A DNA stretch of 64,000 nucleotides. Source: Polydactylus sextarius. Lineage: Eukaryota; Chordata; Actinopteri; Polynemidae. The notes beneath the pieces are model-generated. The model was not told the DNA's origin. It ran no database searches and worked only from the letters and a program-made list of their open reading frames with translations. The first letter of the stretch is position 1, and the number at the start of each line of letters is the position of its first letter. Made by a program: the position numbers and the translations under genes. The stretch covers positions 22,242,547 to 22,306,546 of the forward strand of contig CM028908.1 of the NCBI GenBank assembly GCA_016801845.1, in the 5' to 3' direction. Shown in pieces: positions 47,454-58,310 of the stretch.

Positions 47454-48057
47454 CAGGAACTCTATCTCTTTGTGTCTCTGTCTCTCAAAGAGATGCTATG
47501 TTTCCGGCCACTGCAAGGACCACATCAGGTCTCAGATGCTGTGTTCAGAGGATTTGCTGGCTTCAACTTCTCCAAGGCATTTCTCCTGTCGTCAAATAGT
47601 CTTCTTCACTTCTAATGAGTCATACACCCAGCTGCGATCAGTGTGGGACGATTGGGTCAGTGTATGAAAGAGCATCTGACACCATCCTAATGTCTATCTA
47701 TGATCAGTCACATTGCAATCTTTTCCAGTTGTAACACCTCATGAGAATCAAACCCATCACTTCACCTGTCTTTTTACAGGGTTTCAGCACGTGAGAGGGA
47801 GTGTGATCGATGCCCACATTCTCCATTATGGTTGCAATAAGGTATTTTGAAAAGACACCAGGGCATAGCAGGGCGCAACAGTGATCCCTCTGGGAGGTAC
47901 AGTCAGGAAAAAAAGCAACCCTCCCTGACCCTTTGCTGTGAACAGTGGAAAACAGTAACCACTTGCATATGAGGTAACGGAGTCATTTATCAGAAGGAGG
48001 TGATCCATTTAAAGGCAGAGCACATGAAATGACTTAGGTCAGGGGCCTCTTTAGAGG

Positions 48058-48130
48058 GGGGAATTAGCTCAAATGGTAGAGCGCTCGCTTTGCATGCGAG
48101 AGGTAGTGGGATCGATGCCCATATTCTCCA
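48058..48130 (+). tRNA. tRNA-Ala(TGC), intact
   Basis: Reference TGC form. Confidence 0.93.
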
Positions 48131-48468
48131 CAGAAGCTCTGTCTCTTTGTTTCTCCCCGTCAATGAGATGCTGTGGAGCTGCTGTCTGCCGTGCTGCTAA
48201 GCTGGCATGTCTCATGAGAGACATATATCGTATCATACACCCAGCTGCCATCAGTGTGTGTCTATTGGGTCAATATATGAAAGAGCGTCTAAACGTCTGT
48301 CTGTGCAGTCACACGGCAGTCTTTTCCAGTTGTAACACCTAGCCATAGCTAGCACCTTTATGTCTCCATATCTGTGTTATGACCCAGGCACTTGACCTGT
48401 AATTGTTACTGGGTTTTGGTTGCAAAATTAAGAAAAGAAAGAAAATTTAAAAAGATGGGCAGATTGGA

Positions 48469-48550
48469 GACGAGGTGGCCGAGTGGTTAAGGCGATGGAC
48501 TGCTAATCCATTGTGCTCTGCACGCATGGGTTCGAATCCCATTCTCGTCG
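48469..48550 (+). tRNA. tRNA-Ser(GCT), intact
   Basis: 82-nt reference form; its 5' flank has the aaagatgggcag variant. Confidence 0.95.
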
Positions 48551-48793
48551 GCTATGGCCCGTTTCCCCGCCTTCTGTCTTTGGAACAAGCAAAGCCCTTT
48601 GAGTGAGGGGGCTGCTGTGTGCTGTGCATGTCTCATGAGAATCAAACGCGTCATATTGTCCATTTACAGGCTTTCAGCACGTGAGAGGTAGTGGGATCGA
48701 CGCCCACGTTCTCCATTATGGTTGCAATAAGCTCTTTTGAAAAGACACAAGAGCTAAGTAAGGTAGTGGTACAAAAAACGCACATCTTCGGAA

Positions 48794-48866
48794 GGGGAAT
48801 TAGCTCAAATGGTAGAGCGCTCGCTTAGCATGCGAGAGGTAGTGGGATCGACGCCCACATTCTCCA
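48794..48866 (+). tRNA. tRNA-Ala(AGC), intact
   Basis: Reference AGC form. Confidence 0.93.
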
Positions 48867-49480
48867 CAGGAACTCTATCTCTTTGTGTCTCCCTGTCAAT
48901 GAGATGCTATGTCTCCGGCCACCACAAGGAGCACACCAGAAGCTGTGTTTAGAGGATTTGCTGGCTTCAACTTCTCCAAGGCATTTCTCCTGTCATCAAA
49001 TAGTCTACCTCATTTCTAATGAGTCAGACACTCAGCTGCGATCAATGTGGGTCGATTGGGTCAGTGTATGAAAGAGCATCTGACACCATCATAATGTCTA
49101 TCTATGATCAGTCACGTTTCCATCTTTTCCAGTTGTAACACCTCATGAGAATTTTGAAAAGACAACAGAGCATAGCAGCTTGACTCAAAAGCAACAGTGA
49201 TCCCTCTGGGAGGTACAGTCAAGACAAAAAGCAACCCTTTGCTGTGAACAGTGGAAAACAGTAACCACTTGCATATGAGGTTTGAGGGAGGGAGGGAGCT
49301 TCTGTCTGCTGTGCATGTCTCATGAGAATCAATCACATCACCTGTCTTTTTACAGGCTTTCAGCACGTGAGAGGTAGTGGGATCGACGCCCACATTCTCC
49401 TTTATGGTTACAATAAGGTATTTTGAAAAGACGCAAGAGCTAAGTCAGGTAGTGGTACCAGAACCGTGCATCTTTGGAAA

Positions 49481-49550
49481 GGGGAATTAGCTCAAATGGT
49501 AGAGCTTCTTAGCATGCGAGAGGTAGTGGGATCGACGCCCACATTCTCCA
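49481..49550 (+). pseudogene. tRNA-Ala(AGC), 3-nt deletion
   Basis: 70 nt; agagcttcttagc instead of agagcgctcgcttagc removes part of the D-to-anticodon junction and the stem pairing. Confidence 0.72.
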
Positions 49551-50150
49551 CAGGAACTCTATCTCTTTGTGTCTCTGTCTCTCAAAGAGATGCTATGTTT
49601 CCGGCCACTGCAAGGACCACATCAGGTCTCAGATGCTGTGTTCAGAGGATTTGCTGGCTTCAACTTCTCCAAGGCATTTCTCCTGTTGTCAAATAGTCTT
49701 CTTCACTTCTAATGAGTCATACACCCAGCTGTGATCAGTGTGGGACGTTTGGGTCAGTGTATGAAAGAGCATCTGACACCATCCTAATGTCTATCTATGA
49801 TCAGTCACATTGCAATCTTTTCCAGTTGTAACACCTCATGAGAATCAAACCCATCACTTCACCTGTCTTTCACAGGGTTTCAGCACGTGAGAGGGAGTGT
49901 GATCGATGCCCACATTCTCCATTATGGTTGCAATAAGGTATTTTGAAAAGACACCAGGGCATAGCAGGGCGCAACAGTGATCCCTCTGGGAGGTACAGTC
50001 AGGAAAAAAGCAACCCTCCCTGACCCTTTGCTGTGAACAGTGGAAAACAGTAACCACTTGCATATGAGGTAACGGTCATTTATCAGAAGGAGGTGATCCA
50101 TTTAAAGGCAGAGCACATGAAATGACTTAGGTCAGGGGCCTCTTTAGAGG

Positions 50151-50224
50151 GGGGAATTAGCTCAAATGGTAGAGCGCTACGCTTTGCATGCGAGAGGTAG
50201 TGGGATCGATGCCCATATTCTCCA
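50151..50224 (+). pseudogene. tRNA-Ala(TGC), 1-nt insertion
   Basis: 74 nt; gcgctacgctttgc carries an extra base in the 5' anticodon stem. It might still fold with a bulge. Confidence 0.6.
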
Positions 50225-50562
50225 CAGAAGCTCTGTCTCTTTGTTTCTCCCCGTCAATGAGATGCTGTGGAGCTGCTGTCTGCCGTGCTGCTAAGCTGGC
50301 ATGTCTCATGAGAGACATATATCGTATCATACACCCAGCTGCCATCAGTGTGTGTCTATTGGGTCAATATATGAAAGAGCGTCTAAACGTCTGTCTGTGC
50401 AGTCACACGGCAGTCTTTTCCAGTTGTAACACCTAGCCATAGCTAGCACCTTTATGTCTCCATATCTGTGTTATGACCCAGGGACTTGACCTGTAATTGT
50501 TACTGGGTTTTGGTTGCAAAATTAAGAAAAGAAAGAAAATTTAAGAAGACGGGCAGATTGGA

Positions 50563-50644
50563 GACGAGGTGGCCGAGTGGTTAAGGCGATGGACTGCTAA
50601 TCCATTGTGCTCTGCACGCATGGGTTCGAATCCCATTCTCGTCG
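50563..50644 (+). tRNA. tRNA-Ser(GCT), intact
   Basis: 82-nt reference form. Confidence 0.95.
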
Positions 50645-50883
50645 GCTATGGCCCGCTTCCCGCCTTCTGTCTTTGGAACAAGCAAAGCCCTTTGAGTGAG
50701 GGGGCTGCTGTGTGCTGTGCATGTCTCATGAGAATCAAACGCGTCATATTGTCTATTTACAGGCTTTCAGCACGTGAGAGGTAGTGGGATCGACACCCAC
50801 GTTCTCCATTATGGTTGCAATAAGCTCTTTTGAAAAGACACAAGAGCTAAGTAAGGTAGTGGTACAAAAACGCACATCTTCGA

Positions 50884-50954
50884 AGGGAATTAGCTCAAAT
50901 GGTAGAGCGCCGCTTAGCATGCGAGAGGTAGTGGATCGAAGCCCACATTCTCCA
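50884..50954 (+). pseudogene. tRNA-Ala(AGC), 71 nt, multiple defects
   Basis: A1 replaces G1, one base is lost in gcgc-cgctt and one in the T stem (gtgg-atcgaag). The whole monomer start is below the quality of its neighbours. Confidence 0.7.
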
Positions 50955-51569
50955 CAGGAACTCTATCTCTTTGTGGCTCCCTGTCAATGAGATGCTATGT
51001 CTCCGGCCACCACAAGGAGCACACCAGAAGCTGTGTTTAGAGGATTTGCTGGCTTCAACTTCTCCAAGGCATTTCTCCTGTCATCAAATAGTCTTCTTCA
51101 TTTCTAATGAGTCAGACACTCAGCTGCGATCAATGTGGGTCGATTGGGTCAGTGTATGAAAGAGCATCTGACACCATCATAATGTCTATCTATGATCAGT
51201 CACGTTTCCATCTTTTCCAGTTGTAACACCTCATGAGAATTTTGAAAAGACAACAGAGCATAGCAGCTTGACTCAAAAGCAACAGTGATCCCTCTGGGAG
51301 GTACAGTCAAGACAAAAAGCAACCCTTTGCTGTGAACAGTGGAAAACAGTAACCACTTGCATATGAGGTTTGAGGGAGGGAGGGAGCTTCTGTCTGCTGT
51401 GCATGTCTCATGAGAATCAATCCACATCACCTGTCTTTTTACAGGCTTTCAGCACGTGAGAGGTAGTGGGATCGACGCCCACATTCTCCTTTATGGTTAC
51501 AATAAGGTATTTTGAAAAGACGCAAGAGCTAAGTCAGGTAGTGGTACCAGAACCGTGCATCTTTGGAAA

Positions 51570-51642
51570 GGGGAATTAGCTCAAATGGTAGAGCGCTCGC
51601 TTAGCATGCGAGAGGTAGTGGGATCGACGCCCACATTCTCCA
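51570..51642 (+). tRNA. tRNA-Ala(AGC), intact
   Basis: Reference AGC form. Confidence 0.93.
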
Positions 51643-52248
51643 CAGGAACTCTATCTCTTTGTGTCTCTGTCTCTCAAAGAGATGCTATGTTTCCGGCCAC
51701 TGCAAGGACCACATCAGGTCTCAGATGCTGTGTTCAGAGGATTTGCTGGCTTCAACTTCTCCAAGGCATTTCTCCTGTCGTCAAATAGTCTTCTTCACTT
51801 CTAATGAGTCATACACCCAGCTGCGATCAGTGTGGGACGATTGGGTCAGTGTATGAAAGAGCATCTGACACCATCCTAATGTCTATCTATGATCAGTCAC
51901 ATTGCAATCTTTTCCAGTTGTAACACCTCATGAGAATCAAACCCATCACTTCACCTGTCTTTTTACAGGGTTTCAGCACGTGAGAGGGAGTGTGATCGAT
52001 GCCCACATTCTCCATTATGGTTGCAATAAGGTATTTTGAAAAGACATCAGGGCATAGCAGGGCGCAACAGTGATCCCTCTGGGAGGTACAGTCAGGAAAA
52101 AAAGCAACCCTCCCTGACCCTTTGCTGTGAACAGTGGAAAACAGTAACCACTTGCATATGAGGTAACGGAGTCATTTATCAGAAGGAGGTGATCCATTTA
52201 AAGGCAGAGCACATGAAATGACTTAGGTCAGGGGCCTCTTTAGAGGGG

Positions 52249-52322
52249 GGGGAATTAGCTCAAATGGTAGAGCGCTTGCTTTTGCATGTGAGAGGTAGTG
52301 GGATCGATGCCCATATTCTCCA
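52249..52322 (+). pseudogene. tRNA-Ala(TGC), 1-nt insertion in anticodon arm
   Basis: 74 nt; cttgcttttgcatgtgag has an extra T and a C to T change, weakening stem and loop. Confidence 0.6.
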
Positions 52323-52660
52323 CAGAAGCTCTGTCTCTTTGTTTCTCCCCGTCAATGAGATGCTGTGGAGCTGCTGTCTGCCGTGCTGTTAAGCTGGCAT
52401 GTCTCATGAGAGACATATATCGTATCATACACCCAGCTGCCATCAGTGTGTGTCTATTGGGTCAATATATGAAAGAGCGTCTAAACGTCTGTCTGTGCAG
52501 TCACACGGCAGTCTTTTCCAGTTGTAACACCTAGCCATAGCTAGCACCTTTATGTCTCCATATCTGTGTTATGACCCAGGGACTTGACCTGTAATTGTTA
52601 CTGGGTTTTGGTTGCAAAATTAAGAAAAGAAAGAAAATTTAAGAAGACGGGCAGATTGGA

Positions 52661-52742
52661 GACGAGGTGACCGAGTGGTTAAGGCGATGGACTGCTAATC
52701 CATTGTGCTCTGCACGCATGGGTTCGAATCCCATTCTCGTCG
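52661..52742 (+). tRNA. tRNA-Ser(GCT), D-stem variant
   Basis: 82 nt with a single G to A (gtgAccgag) at a D-stem and A-box position that is normally invariant; expected to weaken transcription or folding. Confidence 0.82.
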
Positions 52743-52978
52743 GCTATGGCCCGTTTCCCCGCCTTCTGTCTTTGGAACAAGCAAAGCCCTTTGAGTGAGG
52801 GGGCTGCTGTGTGCTGAGCATGTCTCATGAGAATCAAACGTGTCATATTGTCCATTTACAGGCTTTCAGCACGTGAGAGGTAGTGGGCCCACGTTCTCCA
52901 TTATGGTTGCAATAAGCTCTTTTGAAAAGACACAAGAGCTAAGTAAGGTAGTGGTACAAAAAATGCACATCCTCAGTA

Positions 52979-53051
52979 GGGGAATTAGCTCAAATGGTAG
53001 AGCGCTCGCTTAGCATGCGAGAGGTAGTGGGATCGACGCCCACATTCTCCA
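52979..53051 (+). tRNA. tRNA-Ala(AGC), intact
   Basis: Reference AGC form; 5' flank differs (catcctcagtag) from other units, shared only with the copy at 57202. Confidence 0.93.
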
Positions 53052-53665
53052 CAGGAACTCTATCTCTTTGTGTCTCCCTGTCAATGAGATGCTATGTCTC
53101 CGGCCACCACAAGGAGCACACCAGAAGCTGTGTTTAGAGGATTTGCTGGCTTCAACTTCTCCAAGGCATTTCTCCTGTCATCAAATAGTCTTCTTCATTT
53201 CTAATGAGTCAGACACTCAGCTGCGATCAATGTGGGTCGATTGGGTCAGTGTATGAAAGAGCATCTGACACCATCATAATGTCTATCTATGATCAGTCAC
53301 GTTTCCATCTTTTCCAGTTGTAACACCTCATGAGAATTTTGAAAAGACAACAGAGCATAGCAGCTTGACTCAAAAGCAACAGTGATCCCTCTGGGAGGTA
53401 CAGTCAAGACAAAAAGCAACCCTTTGCTGTGAACAGTGGAAAACAGTAACCACTTGCATATGAGGTTTGAGGGAGGGAGGGAGCTTCTGTCTGCTGTGCA
53501 TGTCTCATGAGAATCAATCACATCACCTGTCTTTGTAAAGGCTTTCAGCACGTGAGAGGTAGTGGTATCGACGCCCACATTCTCCTTTATGGTTACAATA
53601 AGGTATTTTGAAAAGATGCAAGAGCTAAGTCAGGTAGTGGTACCAGAACCGTGCATCTTTGGAAG

Positions 53666-53738
53666 GGGGAATTAGCTCAAATGGTAGAGCGCTCGCTTAG
53701 CATGCGAGAGGTAGTGGGATCGACGCCCACATTCTCCA
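53666..53738 (+). tRNA. tRNA-Ala(AGC), intact
   Basis: Reference AGC form. Confidence 0.93.
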
Positions 53739-54328
53739 CAGGAACTCTATCTCTTTGTGTCTCTGTCTCTCAAAGAGATGCTATGTTTCCGGCCACTGCA
53801 AGGACCACATCAGGTCTCAGATGCTGTGTTCAGAGGATTTGCTGGCTTCAACTTCTCCAAGGCATTTCTCCTGTCGTCAAATAGTCTTCTTCACTTCTAA
53901 TGAGTCATACACCCAGCTGCGATCAGTGTGGGACGATTGGGTCAGTGTGTGAAAGAGCATCTGACACCATCCTAATGTCTATCTATGATCAGTCACATTG
54001 CAGTCTTTTCCAGTTGTAACACCTCATGAGAATCAAACCCATCACTTCACCTGTCTTTTTATAGGGTTTCAGCACGTGAGAGGGAGTGTGATCGATGCCC
54101 ACATTCTCCATTATGGTTGCAATAAGGTATTTTGAAAAGACACCAGGGCATATCAGGGTGCAACAGTGATCCCTCTGGGAGGTACAGTCAGGAAAAAAAG
54201 CAACCCTCCCTGACCCTTTGCTGTGAACAGTGGAAAACAGTAACCACTTGCATATGAGGTAACGGAGTCATTTATCAGAAGGAGGTGATCCATTTAAAGG
54301 CAGAGCACATGAAATGACTTAGGTCAGG

Positions 54329-54401
54329 GGGGAATTAGCTCAAATGGTAGAGCGCTCGCTTTGCATGCGAGAGGTAGTGGGATCGATGCCCATATTCTCC
54401 A
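54329..54401 (+). tRNA. tRNA-Ala(TGC), intact
   Basis: Reference TGC form; the usual ggcctctttagag of its 5' flank is deleted. Confidence 0.92.
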
Positions 54402-54739
54402 CAGAAGCTCTGTCTCTTTGTTTCTCCCCGTCAATGAGATGCTGTGGAGCTGCTGTCTGCCGTGCTGCTAAGCTGGCATGTCTCATGAGAGACATATATC
54501 GTATCATACACCCAGCTGCCATCAGTGTGTGTCTATTGGGTCAATATATGAAAGAGCGTCTAAACGTCTGTCTGTGCAGTCACACGGCAGTCTTTTCCAG
54601 TTGTAACACCTAGCCATAGCTAGCACCTTTATGTCTCCATATCTGTGTTATGACCCAGGGACTTGACCTGTAATTGTTACTGGGTTTTGGTTGCAAAATT
54701 AAGAAAAGAAAGAAAATTTAAGAAGACGGGCAGATTGGA

Positions 54740-54821
54740 GACGAGGTGGCCGAGTGGTTAAGGCGATGGACTGCTAATCCATTGTGCTCTGCACGCATGG
54801 GTTCGAATCCCATTCTCGTCG
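54740..54821 (+). tRNA. tRNA-Ser(GCT), intact
   Basis: 82-nt reference form. Confidence 0.95.
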
Positions 54822-55062
54822 GCTATGGCCCGTTTCCCCGCCTTCTGTCTTTGGAACAAGCAAAGCCCTTTGAGTGAGGGGGGCTGTGTGCTGTGCATGT
54901 CTCATGAGAATCAAACGCGTCATATTGTCTATTTACAGGCTTTCAGCACGTGAGAGGTAGTGGGATCGACGCCCACGTTCTCCATTATGGTTGCAATAAG
55001 CTCTTTTGAAAAGACACAAGAGCTAAGTAAGGTAGTGGTACAAAAAACGCACATCTTCGGAA

Positions 55063-55135
55063 GGGGAATTAGCTCAAATGGTAGAGCGCTCGCTTAGCAT
55101 GCGAGAGGTAGTGGGATCGATGCCCACATTCTCCA
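55063..55135 (+). tRNA. tRNA-Ala(AGC), intact
   Basis: AGC form with T-loop ATCGATG instead of ATCGACG, which makes it match the TGC copies there. Confidence 0.93.
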
Positions 55136-55759
55136 CAGGAACTCTATCTCTTTGTGTCTCCCTGTCAATGAGATGCTATGTCTCCGGCCACCACAAGGAG
55201 CACACCAGAAGCTGTGTTTAGAGGATTTGCTGGCTTCAACTTCTCCAAGGCATTTCTCCTGTCATCAAATAGTCTTCTTCATTTCTAATGAGTCAGACAC
55301 TCAGCTGCGATCAATGTGGGTCGATTGGGTCAGTGTATGAAAGAGCATCTGACACCATCATAATGTCTATCTATGATCAGTCACGTTTCCATCTTTTCCA
55401 GTTGTAACACCTCATGAGAATTTTGAAAAGACAACAGAGCATAGCAGCTTGACTCAAAAGCAACAGTGATCCCTCTGGGAGGTACAGTCAAGACAAAAAG
55501 CAACCCTTTGCTGTGAACAGTGGAAAACAGTAACCACTTGCATATGAGGTTTGAGGGAGGAGGGAGCTTCTGTCTGCTGTGCATGTCTCATGAGAATCAA
55601 TCCACATCACCTGTCTTTTTACAGGCTTTCAGCACGTGAGAGGTAGTGGGATCGACGCCCACATTCTCCTTTATGGTTACAATAAGGTATTTTTTGAAAA
55701 GACGCAAGAGCTAAGTCAGGTAGTGGTACCAGAACCGTCATCTATGATCATCTTTGGAA

Positions 55760-55863
55760 AGGGAATTAGCTCAAATGGTAGAGCGCATATGAGGTTTGAG
55801 GGAGGGAGGGAGCGCTGCTAGCATGCGAGAGGTAGTGGGATCGTGGGATGCCCACATTCTCCA
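55760..55863 (+). pseudogene. tRNA-Ala interrupted by unit spacer
   Basis: After gtagagcgc the text jumps to atatgaggtttgagggaggg..., a piece normally found ~0.25 kb upstream in the unit, then resumes at ctagcatgcgagagg. The T arm is also partly duplicated (gggatcgtgggatgccc). A clear recombination scar. Confidence 0.8.
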
Positions 55864-56466
55864 CAGGAACTCTATCTCTTTGTGTCTCTGTCTCTCAAAG
55901 AGATGCTATGTTTCTGTCTCTCAAAGAGCCACTGCAAGGACCACATCAGGTCTCAGATGCTGTGTTCAGAGGATTTGCTGGCTTCAACTTCTCCAAGGCA
56001 TTTCTCCTGTCGTCAAATAGTCTTCTTCACTTCTAATGAGTCATACACCCAGCTGTGATCAGGTCACGTGTGTATGAAAGAGCATCTGACACCATCCTAA
56101 TGTCTATCTATGATCAGTCACATTGCAATCTTTTCCAGTTGTAACACCTCATGAGAATCAAACCCATCACTTCACCTGTCTTTTTACAGGGTTTCAGCAC
56201 GTGAGAGGGAGTGTGATCGATGCCCACATTCTCCATTATGGTTGCAATAAGGTATTTTGAAAAGACACCAGGGCATAGCAGGGCGCAACAGTGATCCCTC
56301 TGGGAGGTACAGTCAGGAAAAAAGCAACCCTCCCTGACCCTTTGCTGTGAACAGTGGAAAACAGTAACCACTTGCATATGAGGTAACGGAGTCATTTATC
56401 AGAAGGAGGTGATCCATTTAAAGGCAGAGCACATGAAATGACTTAGGTCAGGGGCCTCTTTAGAGG

Positions 56467-56539
56467 GGGGAATTAGCTCAAATGGTAGAGCGCTCGCTTT
56501 GCATGCGAGAGGTAGTGGGATCGATGCCCATATTCTCCA
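56467..56539 (+). tRNA. tRNA-Ala(TGC), intact
   Basis: Reference TGC form; last TGC copy. Confidence 0.93.
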
Positions 56540-56877
56540 CAGAAGCTCTGTCTCTTTGTTTCTCCCCGTCAATGAGATGCTGTGGAGCTGCTGTCTGCCG
56601 TGCTGCTAAGCTGGCATGTCTCATGAGAGACATATATCGTATCATACACCCAGCTGCCATCAGTATGTGTCTATTGGGTCAATATATGAAAGAGCGTCTA
56701 AACGTCTGTCTGTGCAGTCACACGGCAGTCTTTTCCAGTTGTAACACCTAGCCATAGCTAGCACCTTTATGTCTCCATATCTGTGTTATGACCCAGGCAC
56801 TTGACCTGTAATTGTTACTGGGTTTTGGTTGCAAAATTAAGAAAAGAAAGAAAATTTAAGAAGACGGGCAGATTGGA

Positions 56878-56959
56878 GACGAGGTGGCCGAGTGGTTAAG
56901 GCGATGGACTGCTAATCCATTGTGCTCTGCACGCATGGGTTCGAATCCCATTCTCGTCG
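56878..56959 (+). tRNA. tRNA-Ser(GCT), intact
   Basis: 82-nt reference form; last Ser copy. Confidence 0.95.
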
Positions 56960-57201
56960 GCTATGGCCCGTTTCCCCGCCTTCTGTCTTTGGAACAAGCA
57001 AAGCCCTTTGAGTGAGGGACCTGCTGTGTGCTGTGCATGTCTCATGAGAATCAAATGCGTCATATTGTCCATTCACAGGTTTCAGCACGTGAGACGTAGT
57101 GGGATCGACGCCCACGTTCTCCATTATGGCTGCAATAAGCTCTTTTGAAAAGACACAAGAGCTAAGTCAGGTAGTGGTACAAAAAATGCACATCCTCAGT
57201 A

Positions 57202-57277
57202 GGGGAATTAGCTCAAATGGTAGAGCGCTTTGCACTTTGCATGCGAGAGGTAGTGGGATCGACGCCCACATTCTCCA
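57202..57277 (+). pseudogene. tRNA-Ala, 76 nt, last array copy
   Basis: The anticodon region reads gcgctttgcactttgcatgcg: three extra bases and no 5' stem, apparently a mixture of TGC-type and AGC-type sequence at the array edge. Confidence 0.7.
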
Positions 57278-57677
57278 CAGGAACTCTATCTCTTTGTGTC
57301 TCCCTGTCAATGAGATGCTATGTCTCCGGCCACCACAAGGAGCACACCAGAAGCTGTGTTTAGAGGATTTGCTGGCTTCAACTTCTCCAAGGCATTTCTC
57401 CTGTCATCAAATAGTCTTCTTCATTTCTAATGAGTCAGACACTCAGCTGCGATCAGTGTGGTTCAGTGTATGAAAGAGCATCTAAATCTCTGTCTGTGCA
57501 GTCACGTTTTCATCTTTTCCAGTTGTAACACCTAGCCATAGCTAGCACCTTTATGTCTCCATATGTGTTATGACCGAGGGAGTTGACCTGGAAATCTTAT
57601 TGGGATTTAGTTGCAAAATGAGGCAGTGTTTTGTCAATATTGATGTGCTAAAGTAGTGTTTTCCACTGCAAAAACAG

Positions 57678-58232
57678 ATACCAGAGACATCAAGCACAGC
57701 CTGGAGCAATGCACTATACTGGGTGAGATACTTCAGAACCTTAGAATTGGCCTCTTCACTGGCCATCACCAACTCCAACCCCTGACCCTCAGAGCTGGCC
57801 TGCTCACCAGGCAGCATGGTAAGGCACACCACAGCTTACCTCACTGACTGTGAGCTCCAGAAATAGACACACGTTCTCACCCAGTCAGAAACTCTTTATC
57901 AATAGCCACCACCCTTTTGTTCACTCCCCCTCACCCAGTGGTTTAAAACATTTTATGCCAATAAGATCCTTATCTTGATGAGTTGAAAGGTGTCCTCGCA
58001 GGAACATATGGTCAAATCCTGAAGCTCAACCCCAATAAGGTAAGTACACTGCTGCAACCATTTATCTATTATGTCAGGTTGTTTCTCTGACACATTTTTA
58101 TTTTGTTGTGTCAAGGTTTTGTTCTTTACATAGATTACTAAAAGGCTTGCTGGTGAAACTGAGGACACAAACGACCGTGGATTGTGTGCTGACCACAGTT
58201 CACTGTCATCCAAAACCCCTCTTTACTTCTAA
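57678..58232 (+). CDS. Three 3' exons of an unrecognised gene
   Basis: Exons 57678-57818, 57966-58039 and 58134-58232 join in frame. The first ends CATG|gtaaggc in phase 1; the second begins after aataag and ends AAG|gtaagt in phase 0; the third begins after gttctttacatag and runs to TAA at 58230. An alternative, stronger acceptor for exon 2 (tgtcctcgcag, exon from 58001) is also in frame. The peptide includes SLEQCTILGEILQNLRIGL, DPYLDELKGVLAG, TYGQILKLNPNK and ITKRLAGETED. I do not recognise it. The first exon's acceptor (ctgcaaaaacag) is weak, and no upstream exons are visible between it and the array, so the gene may be truncated by the array or may contain it in an intron. Confidence 0.5.
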
Positions 58233-58310
58233 CGAGTCACAGACCCAGCTGCGAGCAATTTGGGTCTATTAGGTCAAGGTGTGAAGGTGCGTCAAAAGCT
58301 TGAGGCTCAT
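58143..58310 (+). repeat. Single-copy relative of the array AGC monomer
   Basis: aggcttgctgg...tgtcatccaaa...ctttacttctaacgagtc and acccagctgcgagcaatttgggtctattaggtcaa match, with substitutions, the segment at 45461-45600 of the array (aggatttgctgg...cttcacttctaatgagtc...acccagctgcgatcagtg). It spans the last coding exon of the gene above and the sequence just after its stop. Confidence 0.65.

Larger units (their letters stand above)
26745..57620 (+). repeat. Tandem tRNA-Ala/tRNA-Ser gene array
   Basis: About 31 kb, of which ~6 kb is an inserted LINE pair. The regular unit is ~2.1 kb: Ala(TGC) starts at 43872, 45971, 48058, 50151, 52249, 54329 and 56467. Each unit carries Ala(TGC), Ser(GCT), Ala(AGC)-1 and Ala(AGC)-2, all on the + strand. 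The left edge (26745-27310) is a strongly diverged version of the same unit, the 27.3-31.9 kb part is irregular, and the right edge fades out at about 57.62 kb. The central copies are nearly identical, as expected from unequal crossing-over or gene conversion. All short ORFs inside are by-products of the repeat. Confidence 0.93.

Noticed and set aside
27440..56959. The Ser anticodon GCT is the reverse complement of the Ala anticodon AGC.
   Set aside because: Any such pair of anticodons would arise by chance fairly often; nothing else in the sequence indicates an interaction.
28086..57473. Recurring open frames of 60-124 codons on both strands in each array unit (for example around 43883-44156).
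   Set aside because: They overlap tRNA genes and spacer, exist on both strands at once, and recur only because the DNA repeats. No similarity to proteins beyond the short exon-like segment described.
26745..57620. CRISPR-like periodicity.
   Set aside because: Repeats are ~0.7 and ~2.1 kb with homologous content throughout, not short repeats with unique spacers, and the genome is vertebrate.
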